NCBI RefSeq assembly: GCF_900608595.1
Contig: NZ_UWYY01000031.1
Coordinates: 1-64,000 of the forward strand
Direction: 5' to 3'
Source: Promicromonospora panici
GTDB lineage: Bacteria > Actinomycetota > Actinomycetes > Actinomycetales > Cellulomonadaceae
Length of the DNA stretch: 64,000 bases
Below, one piece after another: positions 8,658 to 17,077 of this stretch. Position numbers and translations under genes: made by a program. The notes under the pieces were generated by a model. That model ran no database searches, had not been told where the DNA came from, and saw only the letters and a list, made by a program, of their open reading frames with translations. Positions within the stretch are counted from its first letter, which is position 1, and the number at the start of each line of letters is the position of its first letter.

Positions 8658-11296
8658 CTCTCTGCTCGTCGCCCTGCTTGTCTCCCTGCTTGTCTTCCCA
8701 CCGGGTTGGAGAGAGTTCCCGCGTAGATCAGCGACTCCGACTGGTTGGTCAGGTCCACCATCTGCAGGGTGTTGCGCAGCTGCAGGCGGTTCAGGCACGA
8801 GTGCGCGAAGCGCTCGGCCCGCAGGTCGACGCCGGCCCCGGGCCCGGCGCCCGTGCCCGCTCCGAGGTCGGGGTGCTCGGCGGCGTGCCGGTCGATGGTC
8901 TCGGCCACGAGCGCCCAGAACCGGTCCTCGCCTAGCACGCCGTCCTCGGCGAGGATGCCGGACAGGTGCCGCAGCACGCCGTCGAACACGTCGGTGAAGA
9001 TCGCGAGCGCCTTCTCGTCGTCGTCGACGACGGAGCGGATGCGCTCGACCCGGTCGGGCAGGGGGCGTTCGCCGAGCATGGCGACCTCCTCGCCGATGTC
9101 CTTCATGAAGGCGCGGCGCACGACGCCGTCGCGCAGCACGAGGATGAGGTTCTCGCCGTGCGGCATGAACGCCAGGTCGTAGGTCCGCAGGCAGTGCACG
9201 AGGGGGTACAGGTAGGCGTCGAGGTAGGCGCGCAGCCACTGTTCGGGCGCGATGCCGGACTCGCGGACCAGCGCGGTTGCGAACGACGCGCCGCCCGCGT
9301 CTCGGTGCAGCAGGCTCGCCATGGTCACCAGCCGCTCCCCCGCGCCCAGGCGCGGCACGGGCGACTCGCGCCACAGGGCCGCGAGCATCTTGCGGTGGGG
9401 GTTCGGCTGGGGCGTGCGGTGGTAGACGTCGCCCGTGTAGCCGATCGACGCCACCTCTCGCAGGACGCCGAAACCGGTGGCGCGCAGCGTCTCGTCGCCG
9501 GCGACGAGGTCGGCGACCCAGTCGTTGATCTGCGGCGTGACCCGCATGTACGCGGGCGAGAGCCCGCGCAGGAACCCCATGTTCTGGATCGCGAGCGCGA
9601 CCTTGACGTAGTGCCGCTCGGGGCGGGTGCGGTTGAACATGGTGCGGATCGACTGCTGCGGCTGGTACTCGTCCGAGCCCGGGCCGAGCGGCACGAGGTC
9701 GCCGCGGGCGACGTCGGCGGCGAAGGTGATGGCGACGCGGTGCTCCCACTGCCACGGGTGCACGGGCAGGTAGAGGTAGTCCGCCGGGTCGTGGCCGCGG
9801 GCGGCGAGGCGGTCGGCGAAGGCGGCCCGTTCGGCGTCGGACAGCTCGGCGCCGTAGTGGCCCTGCTCGCATCGGTCGGCGGCCAGGGCGAGGTGGGTGT
9901 GCTCGCGGCGGGCGGCGAGCCACAGCATGCGCATGCGCTGCCCGCGCTCGGGGGCGTAGGCGCGGTAGTCGCTCAGCGAGAAGCCGATGCGGCCGTTGTT
10001 CGCGATGAAGCTCGGGTGCCCCTCGGACATGGCGGCTTCCACCTGTTGAAAGGACTCGGCCTGCTGGAACGGCTCGGCCTGCTCGAACGGCTCGCCGGCA
10101 CGCGTGCCGGACGCCGCCCGCATCCCCTCGAGCAGCCCGGCCACCGAGGGCGTGTGCCCGTCGAGCTCGCGCTCCCGCTTCGCGGCCGCGCTCGCCAGGG
10201 TGGACGACAGCTCTTCGAGATAGGTCGCCAGCAGGGCGTCCGGCACCCGCAGCAGGGGCTGCAGCTCCGCGATCAGTTCCAGCGCGTCCACGGGCAGGAC
10301 GATGTCGCCCCGCAGCCCGGCGTCGCCCGTGCGGCGGACGGACGCCGGGTCGATCACCCAGTGCTCGAGAGCGTACCGGCGGGCGGTGAACCGGTAGGTG
10401 ACGCCGTCGAGGGCGAGGCGATAGCCGTCCGGGGTGTCGTCGGGCTCCGGCTGGAACAGGCGCTCGTGCGCGAGCTCTGCGAGGGCCTTGGCGACCAGGT
10501 GGCGGTGGGCGTGCTCCATGTGACCGGCGGTGAGGTGCGAGGCGAGCAGGTCGGAACTCGCCAGGTCGCCCGGCAGGTTGGGGCCGGGCAGCGGTCCGTC
10601 GCCGAGGGCGGACGCCGCGAAGTCGGCGCGGGTGGCGACGCTCAGGGCGGCGCGCTTGGCGTGCGCGCCCCCGCCGAGGTCCACCTCCCGCAGCACCCGG
10701 AACCCGGCGGCGGCGTTCTTGGCGGCGATCTTCCGATTACGGACGTCGGGCTCGACCACAACGCGGCTCGCGCCGCGCCCCCCACCGGCCGCGCGGCCGT
10801 CCCGGGGAGCGATTGTGCCCACAGAGTCGGTGCCCGATGGGCGCAATGGCTCAGTGGGGGCGAAGGGTTCGGCATCGGAGAGGCAGAAGCGCATGACCGC
10901 CGTCATGACGGCATCGGTCAGGCCGTGCCGCGGGGTGGCGGGCGGGGCGACGAGCAGGTGCATGCCGAGGTCGCCCGGCCGGGCGTCGTGGACGCCGTCG
11001 AGCAGCACGTGGGCCGGGTCATAGGTCTCGGTCATGAAGAGCGGCTCGCCGTCGAGGCGGCCGAGCCAGGCGTCCTCGTGCGGGCCGGCCTGGACGGAGG
11101 CCAGGTACTCGCGCACCTCGTCGACGGTCAGCCCGCCCATCTGCCAGTAGGACGCCGAAGGGTGGGCGAGCCAGCCCTGGACCAGCTCGGCGTCGCGCGC
11201 CGGCACCACGGGTTCGAGCGTGATCTCGCCGAGGCGGGTGGTCGTGGCGAAGACGTGCGGGCTCGTCGTGGTTGACGGGGCTGTCGGAGCGCTCAC
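8654..11296 (-). CDS. GNAT acyltransferase-NIS siderophore synthetase fusion (DesC-DesD type)
   Basis: An 880-residue fusion. About residues 20-210 form a GNAT acyltransferase that would acylate N-hydroxy-diamine (LVQGWLAHPSASYWQMGG, RPGDLGMHLLVAP, EPDVRNRKIAAKN). From about 250 onward is an IucA/IucC-type NRPS-independent siderophore synthetase with the ATP-binding GHPSFIANNGRIGFS, LPVHPWQWEH, QPQQSIRTMFN and HGENLILVLRDG, ending in the DesD-like tail SLIYAGTLSNP. The synthetase would activate a hydroxamate carboxylate as the adenylate and join or cyclise units. The start is GTG, overlapping the hydroxylase stop as GTGA; the stop overlaps the acylase start as ATGA. In Streptomyces, desC and desD are separate genes. 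The exact product (type E, B or a relative) is not readable from sequence. Confidence 0.93.
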   Translation of the reverse strand: MSAPTAPSTTTSPHVFATTTRLGEITLEPVVPARDAELVQGWLAHPSASYWQMGGLTVDEVREYLASVQAGPHEDAWLGRLDGEPLFMTETYDPAHVLLDGVHDARPGDLGMHLLVAPPATPRHGLTDAVMTAVMRFCLSDAEPFAPTEPLRPSGTDSVGTIAPRDGRAAGGGRGASRVVVEPDVRNRKIAAKNAAAGFRVLREVDLGGGAHAKRAALSVATRADFAASALGDGPLPGPNLPGDLASSDLLASHLTAGHMEHAHRHLVAKALAELAHERLFQPEPDDTPDGYRLALDGVTYRFTARRYALEHWVIDPASVRRTGDAGLRGDIVLPVDALELIAELQPLLRVPDALLATYLEELSSTLASAAAKRERELDGHTPSVAGLLEGMRAASGTRAGEPFEQAEPFQQAESFQQVEAAMSEGHPSFIANNGRIGFSLSDYRAYAPERGQRMRMLWLAARREHTHLALAADRCEQGHYGAELSDAERAAFADRLAARGHDPADYLYLPVHPWQWEHRVAITFAADVARGDLVPLGPGSDEYQPQQSIRTMFNRTRPERHYVKVALAIQNMGFLRGLSPAYMRVTPQINDWVADLVAGDETLRATGFGVLREVASIGYTGDVYHRTPQPNPHRKMLAALWRESPVPRLGAGERLVTMASLLHRDAGGASFATALVRESGIAPEQWLRAYLDAYLYPLVHCLRTYDLAFMPHGENLILVLRDGVVRRAFMKDIGEEVAMLGERPLPDRVERIRSVVDDDEKALAIFTDVFDGVLRHLSGILAEDGVLGEDRFWALVAETIDRHAAEHPDLGAGTGAGPGAGVDLRAERFAHSCLNRLQLRNTLQMVDLTNQSESLIYAGTLSNPVGRQAGRQAGRRAER

Positions 11297-12717
11297 CGGG
11301 CGGCCTCCATCTTGTTGTCCTGCGGGCTGGTCGCGACAGGCTCGACCCGTGACTCAGGCTCGATCTGCGACTCCGGCTCGACCCGCGACGAGCCCGGCAG
11401 GCCGAACTGCTGGAAGGCGATCCGGCGCTCGACCGGGTACGGCTCGCGGCCCGTGACGCCAGCGAGGATCACGGAGTTGCGCCAGGCCCCGAACCCGAGG
11501 TCGGGGGCGGTCACGCCGTGGGTGTGCTCCTCGCCGCCCGCCACGTGGATGCGGCGGTCGGCGTCGACGGCGTAGTCGCGGGTGACCGCGTACCGGCCGC
11601 GCCCGTCGAGGTTGACCAGGCCCGGGGCCAGGAAGCCGGGCACCGCACCGGCGTAGCCCGTGGCCGCGACGACCGCGCGGGTGCGGTGCTCCGCCGTCGT
11701 GCCGAGCTGGGCGTGCCGCAGGGTCAGGACGTACTCGCCGGCCCCGCCCGCGCCGGCGGCGTCGTACCGGGAGGCGATCACCTCGGTGTCGCTGAGCAGG
11801 GTGGTCGGCACCTCGGCGCCCAGGGCGGACTTGCGGTACAGGGTGTCGTAGATGTCGTCGATCAGGTCGCCGCTGATGCCCTTGTAGAGGTTGCGCTGCT
11901 CGCGACCCAGGACGTCGCGCTGCTCGATCGGCAGGGACACGTAGTGGTCGGTGTACTCGGGCGACGTCATCTCGAGCGTCAGCTTCGTGTACTCCATGGG
12001 GAAGAACCGCGGCGAGCGGGTCACCCAGGTCAGCTGGTGCTCCCCCGGCCCGGTGCCGCAGCCGTCCAGCAGGTCGCGGTAGACCTCGGCGGCCGACTGC
12101 CCGCTGCCCACCACGGTCACCGAGCCGGACGCCGCCAGCTCCGCACGGTTGGGCAGGTACTCGCTGGTGTGCACCACGGGACCCGCGCCGCCGAGCTCGT
12201 TCAGGGCTGCCGGCAGGCGCGGCTGGGTGCCGGTGCCGAGCACCAGGTGCTTGGCACAGTATTTTTCGACGCCCTGGGACGTCTCCGCCGTCACCTCGAA
12301 CAGGTAGCCGCCGTCCCCGCCCGTCGACGTCACCGCCGGGTCCGGGACGCGGACGACGCCCGTCACCCGCCGCCCCCACCGCAGCGTCGGGAGCTGCTCG
12401 GCCACCCACCGGCAGTACTGGTCGTACTCGGCACGCAGCGGGTAGAACGACTCGCGGATGTAGAACTGGTACAGCCGCCCGGTCGCCTTGAGCCACGCCA
12501 GGAACGAGTACCGCGAGGTCGGGTCGGCCATCGTCACCAGGTCCGCCAGGAACGGGACCTGCAGGGTGGTCCCCTCGATCAGCATCCCCGCGTGCCAGGA
12601 GAAGCCGTCGCGCTGGTCCAGGAACACGGCGTCGACGTCGTCGAGGGGGTCGGCGAGGGCCGCCAGGCCCAGGCCGAACGGGCCCACCCCGATGCCGAGG
12701 AGGTCGTAGGTCTTCAT
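11293..12717 (-). CDS. desB: Lysine/cadaverine N-hydroxylase (DesB type)
   Basis: A flavin-dependent N-monooxygenase of the IucD/PvdA/DesB group, 474 residues, hydroxylating the terminal amine of a diamine such as cadaverine. It starts with the FAD-binding motif GIGVGPFGLGLAAL, has the family motif PFLADLVTMADPTSRYSF, an NADPH-binding glycine-rich segment VVGSGQSAAEVYRDLL and the C-terminal ATGYAG motif. The ATG at 12717 forms an ATGA overlap with the decarboxylase stop and fits the family N-terminus MKTYDLLGIG; longer frames upstream lie over the decarboxylase and are not used. It supplies hydroxylamine for the GNAT step of the next gene. No transmembrane segment. Confidence 0.92.
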   Translation of the reverse strand: MKTYDLLGIGVGPFGLGLAALADPLDDVDAVFLDQRDGFSWHAGMLIEGTTLQVPFLADLVTMADPTSRYSFLAWLKATGRLYQFYIRESFYPLRAEYDQYCRWVAEQLPTLRWGRRVTGVVRVPDPAVTSTGGDGGYLFEVTAETSQGVEKYCAKHLVLGTGTQPRLPAALNELGGAGPVVHTSEYLPNRAELAASGSVTVVGSGQSAAEVYRDLLDGCGTGPGEHQLTWVTRSPRFFPMEYTKLTLEMTSPEYTDHYVSLPIEQRDVLGREQRNLYKGISGDLIDDIYDTLYRKSALGAEVPTTLLSDTEVIASRYDAAGAGGAGEYVLTLRHAQLGTTAEHRTRAVVAATGYAGAVPGFLAPGLVNLDGRGRYAVTRDYAVDADRRIHVAGGEEHTHGVTAPDLGFGAWRNSVILAGVTGREPYPVERRIAFQQFGLPGSSRVEPESQIEPESRVEPVATSPQDNKMEAAR

Positions 12718-14288
12718 CGCGTCTCTCCTTCGGTGCGGGCCAGCCGCGGGTGCACGTCGCGGCACGGCGGCCCGTCGGTGTCCGCGAGCGCCTCCCCCGC
12801 GAGCAGGCCGTGCGCGGCGGACCGGACCAGCTCGAGCACGCCGCGGATGTCGGCGAGCGTGGCGTCCGGGTTGAGCAAGGTGAGCTTGAGGCAGGGGCGG
12901 CCGTCGACGACGGTCTTGGCGACCAGGGCGCGGCCGGAGTCGAACAGGACGCGCCGCACCTGCGGGACGAGGGCGTCGGAGTGCTCGTCGTCGAGCCCTT
13001 CGGGCTGGTAGCGGAACAGCACGGTGGACAGGTCGGTGGTCCCGACGAGGCGGAAGTCGCGGTCGGTGGCGAGGTCCTGGTGGACGGCGGCGGCCAGGTC
13101 GCAGACGGCGTCGACCATGGCGCCGATGCCGTCCGGGCCGAGTGCGCGCAGGGTGACCCAGAGCTTGAGGGCGTCGAACCGGCGGGTGGTCTGCAGCGAC
13201 TTGTCCACCTGGTTGGGCTCGGCGTTCTCCTCGGGGTTGAGGTAGTCGGCGTGCCAGGCCACGGGCGCGAGGTCCGCGCGCTCCCGCACGATCAGCGCGC
13301 TGGACGACACGGGCTGGAAGAACGACTTGTGGAAGTCGACGGTGACGCTGCGGGCGCGCTCGATGCCGGCCAGGAGGTGGCGGCGCGTGGGGCTGACCAG
13401 CAGCCCGCAGCCGTAGGCGGCGTCGACGTGCAGCCAGGTCCCGACGGCGTCGCACAGGTCGGCGATGGGGCCGAGCGGGTCGATGCAGCCGCGGTCGGTG
13501 GTGCCCGCGGTGGCGACGACGGCGATCACGGTGTCGCCGGTGCGCTCGATGTCGACGAGCGTCTCGGCCAGGGCGTCGAGGCTCATCCGGCCGTCGGCGT
13601 CGGTGCCGACGGCGACCACGGCGTCGTCGGGCAGGCCGAGCAGGAGCGCGGACTTGGCGATGCTGAAGTGGCTCACGGCCGTGGCGAGGATCCGCATGGA
13701 CTCCAGGCGGGTGCCCGCGCGCCGCGCCTTCTCGCGGGCGAGGAACAGGGCCTGGAAGTTGGACTGGGTGCCGCCCGAGGTGAAGACGCCGTCCGCGCCG
13801 TCCGCGCCGTCGACCGGGAACCCGATGCGGCCCGCCGTCCACTCCACCAGGCGGCGCTCCATGAGCGTGGCGACCGTGGACTGGTCGTAGGTGTCGACCG
13901 AGGTGTTGATGGCGGCCAGCATGGTCTCGGCGCCCACCGCGGGCAGCGCGACCGGACAGTTCAGGTGCGCCGTATAGGTGGGCTCGTGGAACCAGATCGC
14001 GTGCTTCGCGTACAGGTCCCCCGCCTCGCGCAGCGCCTGCCGGGTGCCCGACGGCGGTCCGTCGAGGTCCACCGCGTCCACCAGGCCCTGCAGCTCGGAA
14101 CGGCTGGCGCCCGAGAACGGCTGCGTGACGGACGAGAGCCGGGCCGCTACGTCGTCGGCGACCTCCCGGACCGTATCCGCATAGGTGCTCGCGGTTGCCT
14201 CGCGCAACAGCGCGGTCGTGTCGTGGCTCGCTCCCGGGGCGGGTGCGGTGTTCACTGGCTGCGTCACTGCGGGCAGGCGTGAGGGCAT
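12714..14288 (-). CDS. desA: PLP-dependent amino-acid decarboxylase (DesA type)
   Basis: First gene of the siderophore operon, a 524-residue group II decarboxylase (aspartate aminotransferase fold) expected to make cadaverine from lysine. Visible are SGGTQSNFQAL (phosphate binding), HVDAAYGCG (PLP-contacting Asp) and VDFHKSFFQP, where Lys321 should form the Schiff base. I chose the ATG at 14288 because a GAGGAG ribosome site (14297-14302) stands 8 nt before it; an upstream GTG at 14357 would begin almost inside the iron box. Lysine rather than ornithine or DABA specificity is inferred from the Des-type neighbours, so L-2,4-diaminobutyrate decarboxylase remains an alternative label. Confidence 0.9.
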   Translation of the reverse strand: MPSRLPAVTQPVNTAPAPGASHDTTALLREATASTYADTVREVADDVAARLSSVTQPFSGASRSELQGLVDAVDLDGPPSGTRQALREAGDLYAKHAIWFHEPTYTAHLNCPVALPAVGAETMLAAINTSVDTYDQSTVATLMERRLVEWTAGRIGFPVDGADGADGVFTSGGTQSNFQALFLAREKARRAGTRLESMRILATAVSHFSIAKSALLLGLPDDAVVAVGTDADGRMSLDALAETLVDIERTGDTVIAVVATAGTTDRGCIDPLGPIADLCDAVGTWLHVDAAYGCGLLVSPTRRHLLAGIERARSVTVDFHKSFFQPVSSSALIVRERADLAPVAWHADYLNPEENAEPNQVDKSLQTTRRFDALKLWVTLRALGPDGIGAMVDAVCDLAAAVHQDLATDRDFRLVGTTDLSTVLFRYQPEGLDDEHSDALVPQVRRVLFDSGRALVAKTVVDGRPCLKLTLLNPDATLADIRGVLELVRSAAHGLLAGEALADTDGPPCRDVHPRLARTEGETR

Positions 14289-14360
14289 GCGGAAGGCTCC
14301 TCGAAGAGGGATGCGGGAAGGGGCAAGTACGCCGCCCCGGACCGGACGATCCGGCACGAC

Positions 14361-14379
14361 TTAGGTTTGCCTGACCTAA
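14361..14379. promoter_or_regulatory. IdeR/DmdR iron box of the siderophore operon
   Basis: TTAGGTTTGCCTGACCTAA matches the actinobacterial iron-repressor consensus TTAGGTTAGGCTAACCTAA at 16 of 19 positions and keeps both outer half-sites. It lies 73 nt upstream of the decarboxylase start. Under iron-replete conditions a DtxR-family repressor should bind here and silence the whole leftward operon. Confidence 0.88.
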
Positions 14380-14453
14380 CTTAATCGCTCGTTGATCCGC
14401 GTCAAGCCATGGCGGTGACCCGGAACGTGGCAAGGGTCACTCCCGGGCCGCTC

Positions 14454-14472
14454 GCCCGGACGGCGTCCGGGC
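14454..14472 (-). terminator. GC-rich hairpin after the Nramp-type gene
   Basis: GCCCGGAC and GTCCGGGC form a perfect 8-bp stem with a 3-nt loop, 11 nt downstream of the stop at 14483 in the direction of transcription. There is no run of T after it, so intrinsic termination is only probable. Confidence 0.4.
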
Positions 14473-14482
14473 TACCGAGGCG

Positions 14483-15907
14483 TCAGCCGCCCAGCGTGGT
14501 CACGGCGGAGTAGACGCCCAGCCCCATGATGGCGACGGCGCTCACGGTGAGTGCGGCACGGATGAAGCGCCCGCCGCGCAGCTCCGGTTCGATGCGGCGG
14601 CGCAGGTAGAGCGCGGACACGGCGACGGCGGCCAGGAAGATGCCGCCGGCGATACCGCCGATCATGATCATCACGAGAGGCGAGCTGATCCAGAGGAAGG
14701 TCAGCAGCCACACGCTCGGCAGGGCCGCGATGAAGACCTGCATCCACCGGTTGCGCGAGCGGCTGTCGGCCCAGTCGAACACGCCGACGATGGACAGGGC
14801 GTTGGCCCACGAGCGCGACCACGACGGGATCGCCGCCCAGATCGTCGACCCGAGCGCCGCCAGAGCGCCGATCAGGAAGACGACCCGGCCGGCCTCGCCG
14901 AAGACCCCGGCGAAGGTCTCGGACAGCGTCAGGATCATCTCGTTGCCCTCGGGGATCAGCCCCTGGGGATGCAGGACCGCGGCACCCAGGACGAAGAACG
15001 CCGCGGTCGAGACGGTGTAGATGACCCAGGACACGATCGCGTCCTTCTGCATGACGGCGATCCAGCCGCGAGCACGCCGCCGGTAGGCGTCGGAGCCGTC
15101 GTTCGGCCCCGACCACCGGGCATACCCCTTCTCGAGGCACCAGTAGGTGTAGGCGGTGATCTCCTCGGACGCGACGCCGGTCAGGCCGAACATCGTCAGA
15201 GCGATCCCGAGCGCCCCGAGTGGAAGCTGCAGGCTGAGACCGGACCCCAGGTCGGCCGCGGAGTACGCGAACTCGCTGAACGGCAGCGCGATCACCACGA
15301 GGACCGTGACGGCCACGAACGCCATCGTCAGGAAGGTGGCGACGTTCTCGATCAGCCCGTACCGGTTCGCGATCAGGGTGGCGATCGCGACAACCGTCAC
15401 GACGACGGCCCAGATCGTCATCGCGGCGGGCGAGAGCGGCCCGAGACCGAGGGGCAGGAGGATCGACAGGGCCGCGGCCATGCCACCGATCAGGCCTCCC
15501 GTCTGGATCAGCTTGCTGATCGCCATCAGCACCCACATCAGGAAGACCCAGCTGAGCCGCCCCACGCGCGGCGGGACGCGGTTGTAGCCCTCCATGGCCC
15601 CCTCGCCCGTGACGATGGCGTAGCGCGCCATCTCCACCTGGACGGCCACCTTGACGATGGTCGAGACGAACACCAGCCAGAGCAGCACGAAGCCCGCCTG
15701 CGCGCCGAGCGACGTCGCGGTGATGAGCTCCCCCGCGCCGACGACGGACGCGGAGACGATCAGGCCGGGGCCGAAGAACCTCGAGGAGGCGCGCCAGCCG
15801 ACGGGCGGCTCCTTCACCGCCGTGGCGTCAAGGACGTACGGGTCACCACTGACGAAGCGGCCCGCCGGCACGTTCTGGACATCGGGCGGGGGTGTGGGTG
15901 CGGTCAA
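14483..15907 (-). CDS. Nramp-family-like membrane transporter lacking the canonical metal motifs
   Basis: A polytopic inner-membrane protein of 474 residues with about 11 hydrophobic segments and Nramp-like layout. The first helix reads GPGLIVSASVVGAGELI where Nramp metal transporters have DPGN, and the helix 6 region reads GLTGVASEEITAYTYW with no MPH motif. The core metal ligands are therefore absent and the substrate may not be Mn/Fe; a divergent Nramp branch carrying another cation is possible. I place the start at TTG 15907, preceded by AGGGAG at 6 nt; no ATG or GTG fits near it. It sits next to the siderophore operon but on the far side of the iron box and is not obviously controlled by it. 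Confidence 0.75.
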   Translation of the reverse strand: MTAPTPPPDVQNVPAGRFVSGDPYVLDATAVKEPPVGWRASSRFFGPGLIVSASVVGAGELITATSLGAQAGFVLLWLVFVSTIVKVAVQVEMARYAIVTGEGAMEGYNRVPPRVGRLSWVFLMWVLMAISKLIQTGGLIGGMAAALSILLPLGLGPLSPAAMTIWAVVVTVVAIATLIANRYGLIENVATFLTMAFVAVTVLVVIALPFSEFAYSAADLGSGLSLQLPLGALGIALTMFGLTGVASEEITAYTYWCLEKGYARWSGPNDGSDAYRRRARGWIAVMQKDAIVSWVIYTVSTAAFFVLGAAVLHPQGLIPEGNEMILTLSETFAGVFGEAGRVVFLIGALAALGSTIWAAIPSWSRSWANALSIVGVFDWADSRSRNRWMQVFIAALPSVWLLTFLWISSPLVMIMIGGIAGGIFLAAVAVSALYLRRRIEPELRGGRFIRAALTVSAVAIMGLGVYSAVTTLGG

Positions 15908-15960
15908 CGTTGACTCCCTGGTCTCGACGGGGCGCTCCGGCGCCGATGGCGCCAAGCACA

Positions 15961-17022
15961 CTACCCCGCAGGCGCACCCGTGTGCCGGACGCCGGACCGG
16001 CTCGACGCCACCCCGGTGACCAGGGCGTCGCCCAGCTCCGAGCGCAGGTACAGCACCGAACGCCCGTGGCGTGCGCTGGCGAGCAGACCCGCGTCGCGCA
16101 GGGCGCGCAGGTGCTGGTTGACCGCGGACGTCGTCACCCCGAGCCGGCCCGCCAACTCGGTCGACGACGCGGGCGTCGCCAGCACCGTGAGCAGGCCGGC
16201 GCGCGTCGCGCCCACCAGACCTGCGAGCGCCTTCGGCGACCGCTCCGGCTCGGTCTCCCAGAGCGTGCCCACGCCGCGTGCGCCGTACATGATCACGGGC
16301 GGCTCGTCGGGCGAGATCGGGGTCGTCGCTCCCCGGCTGAAGAGCGTCGGCACGAGGGTGAGCCCTTCGCCGGTGGTGGCCCGCCGGAACCGGGCGTCGC
16401 TGCCCAGTCGCACCCGCACGACGCCGTCGACGAGCCGGACGCGTTCGCTGAGGTCGGCGAACATCGACGCCATCCCGTAGGCGGACATGACCTGCCCGCG
16501 GTGGACGACGTCGGCCTGCAGGACGGCCCGCATGCGCGGCCACCAGGGCTCGAAACAGGTGTTCCAGTACTCCCTCAGCGCCGTGGCGATGCGTGCGCGT
16601 ACGGTCCCGAGGTCGCCGCGCAGGGCCGCGGGCAGGTCGCCGGGGTGGACAGCGCGCAGGTCATCGGCCAGGCGGGGCACGGGCACGCTCTCGATGGCGG
16701 CCAGCTCGTCCGCAATCCGGGTGAGCGGGCTGTACGGCCGGGGTGTGAGGTAGTCGGGCGTCCAGAGCACGTCGTTGGTCAGGGCCCGAAGCACCGGCAG
16801 GTCCAGGGCCGCGCGTGCACCCTCGGTGCGTTGCAGCCAGGGCAGGTGGACCGGGTACCGGCCGGGGTCGCGGAACGTGCGCAGGGACAGCGTGAGCTCG
16901 GTGAGCGGCGATACCGCGAACCGCACGTCGGCGACGTCCATCCCGGCCAGCTCGTACTGGATCAGCCCGCCGCGGGTCTGTCCGCCGACGGTCCGTGCGC
17001 CTCCGGTCCGTGCGGGTTCCAT
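15961..17022 (-). CDS. ArsR-family regulator with large N-terminal domain
   Basis: A 353-residue protein. The C-terminal 80-90 residues are an ArsR winged helix (LVGATRAGLLTVLATPASSTELAGRLGVTTSAVNQHLRAL). The N-terminal two-thirds resemble the uncharacterised domain often attached to ArsR helices in actinobacteria (FAVSPLTELTLSL, then a Trp-rich middle). The start is uncertain: the ATG at 17022 is used, though no clear Shine-Dalgarno precedes it. The gene is divergent from the MFS gene at 17078 with only 55 nt between, so it most likely controls that transporter and itself. Its inducer is unknown; the helix has no metal-binding Cys motif. Confidence 0.85.
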   Translation of the reverse strand: MEPARTGGARTVGGQTRGGLIQYELAGMDVADVRFAVSPLTELTLSLRTFRDPGRYPVHLPWLQRTEGARAALDLPVLRALTNDVLWTPDYLTPRPYSPLTRIADELAAIESVPVPRLADDLRAVHPGDLPAALRGDLGTVRARIATALREYWNTCFEPWWPRMRAVLQADVVHRGQVMSAYGMASMFADLSERVRLVDGVVRVRLGSDARFRRATTGEGLTLVPTLFSRGATTPISPDEPPVIMYGARGVGTLWETEPERSPKALAGLVGATRAGLLTVLATPASSTELAGRLGVTTSAVNQHLRALRDAGLLASARHGRSVLYLRSELGDALVTGVASSRSGVRHTGAPAG

Positions 17023-17077
17023 GAAGCTGGAGGCTACATCAATTGCTCCGGGCATCCGCCGCGACGGAGAAAGGGGC

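Noticed and set aside
8658-9923. 5' extension of the acylase gene frame
   Set aside because: It lies over the synthetase gene in another frame and is Arg/Pro-rich; the ATGA overlap at 8657 fixes the start.
12718-14433. 5' extension of the N-hydroxylase frame
   Set aside because: It lies over the decarboxylase gene and lacks domain content; the ATG at 12717 matches the family N-terminus.
17023-17077. GGAG...CTCC as an ArsR operator between the divergent genes
   Set aside because: Arms of only 4 bp with a long spacer; not distinguishable from chance.
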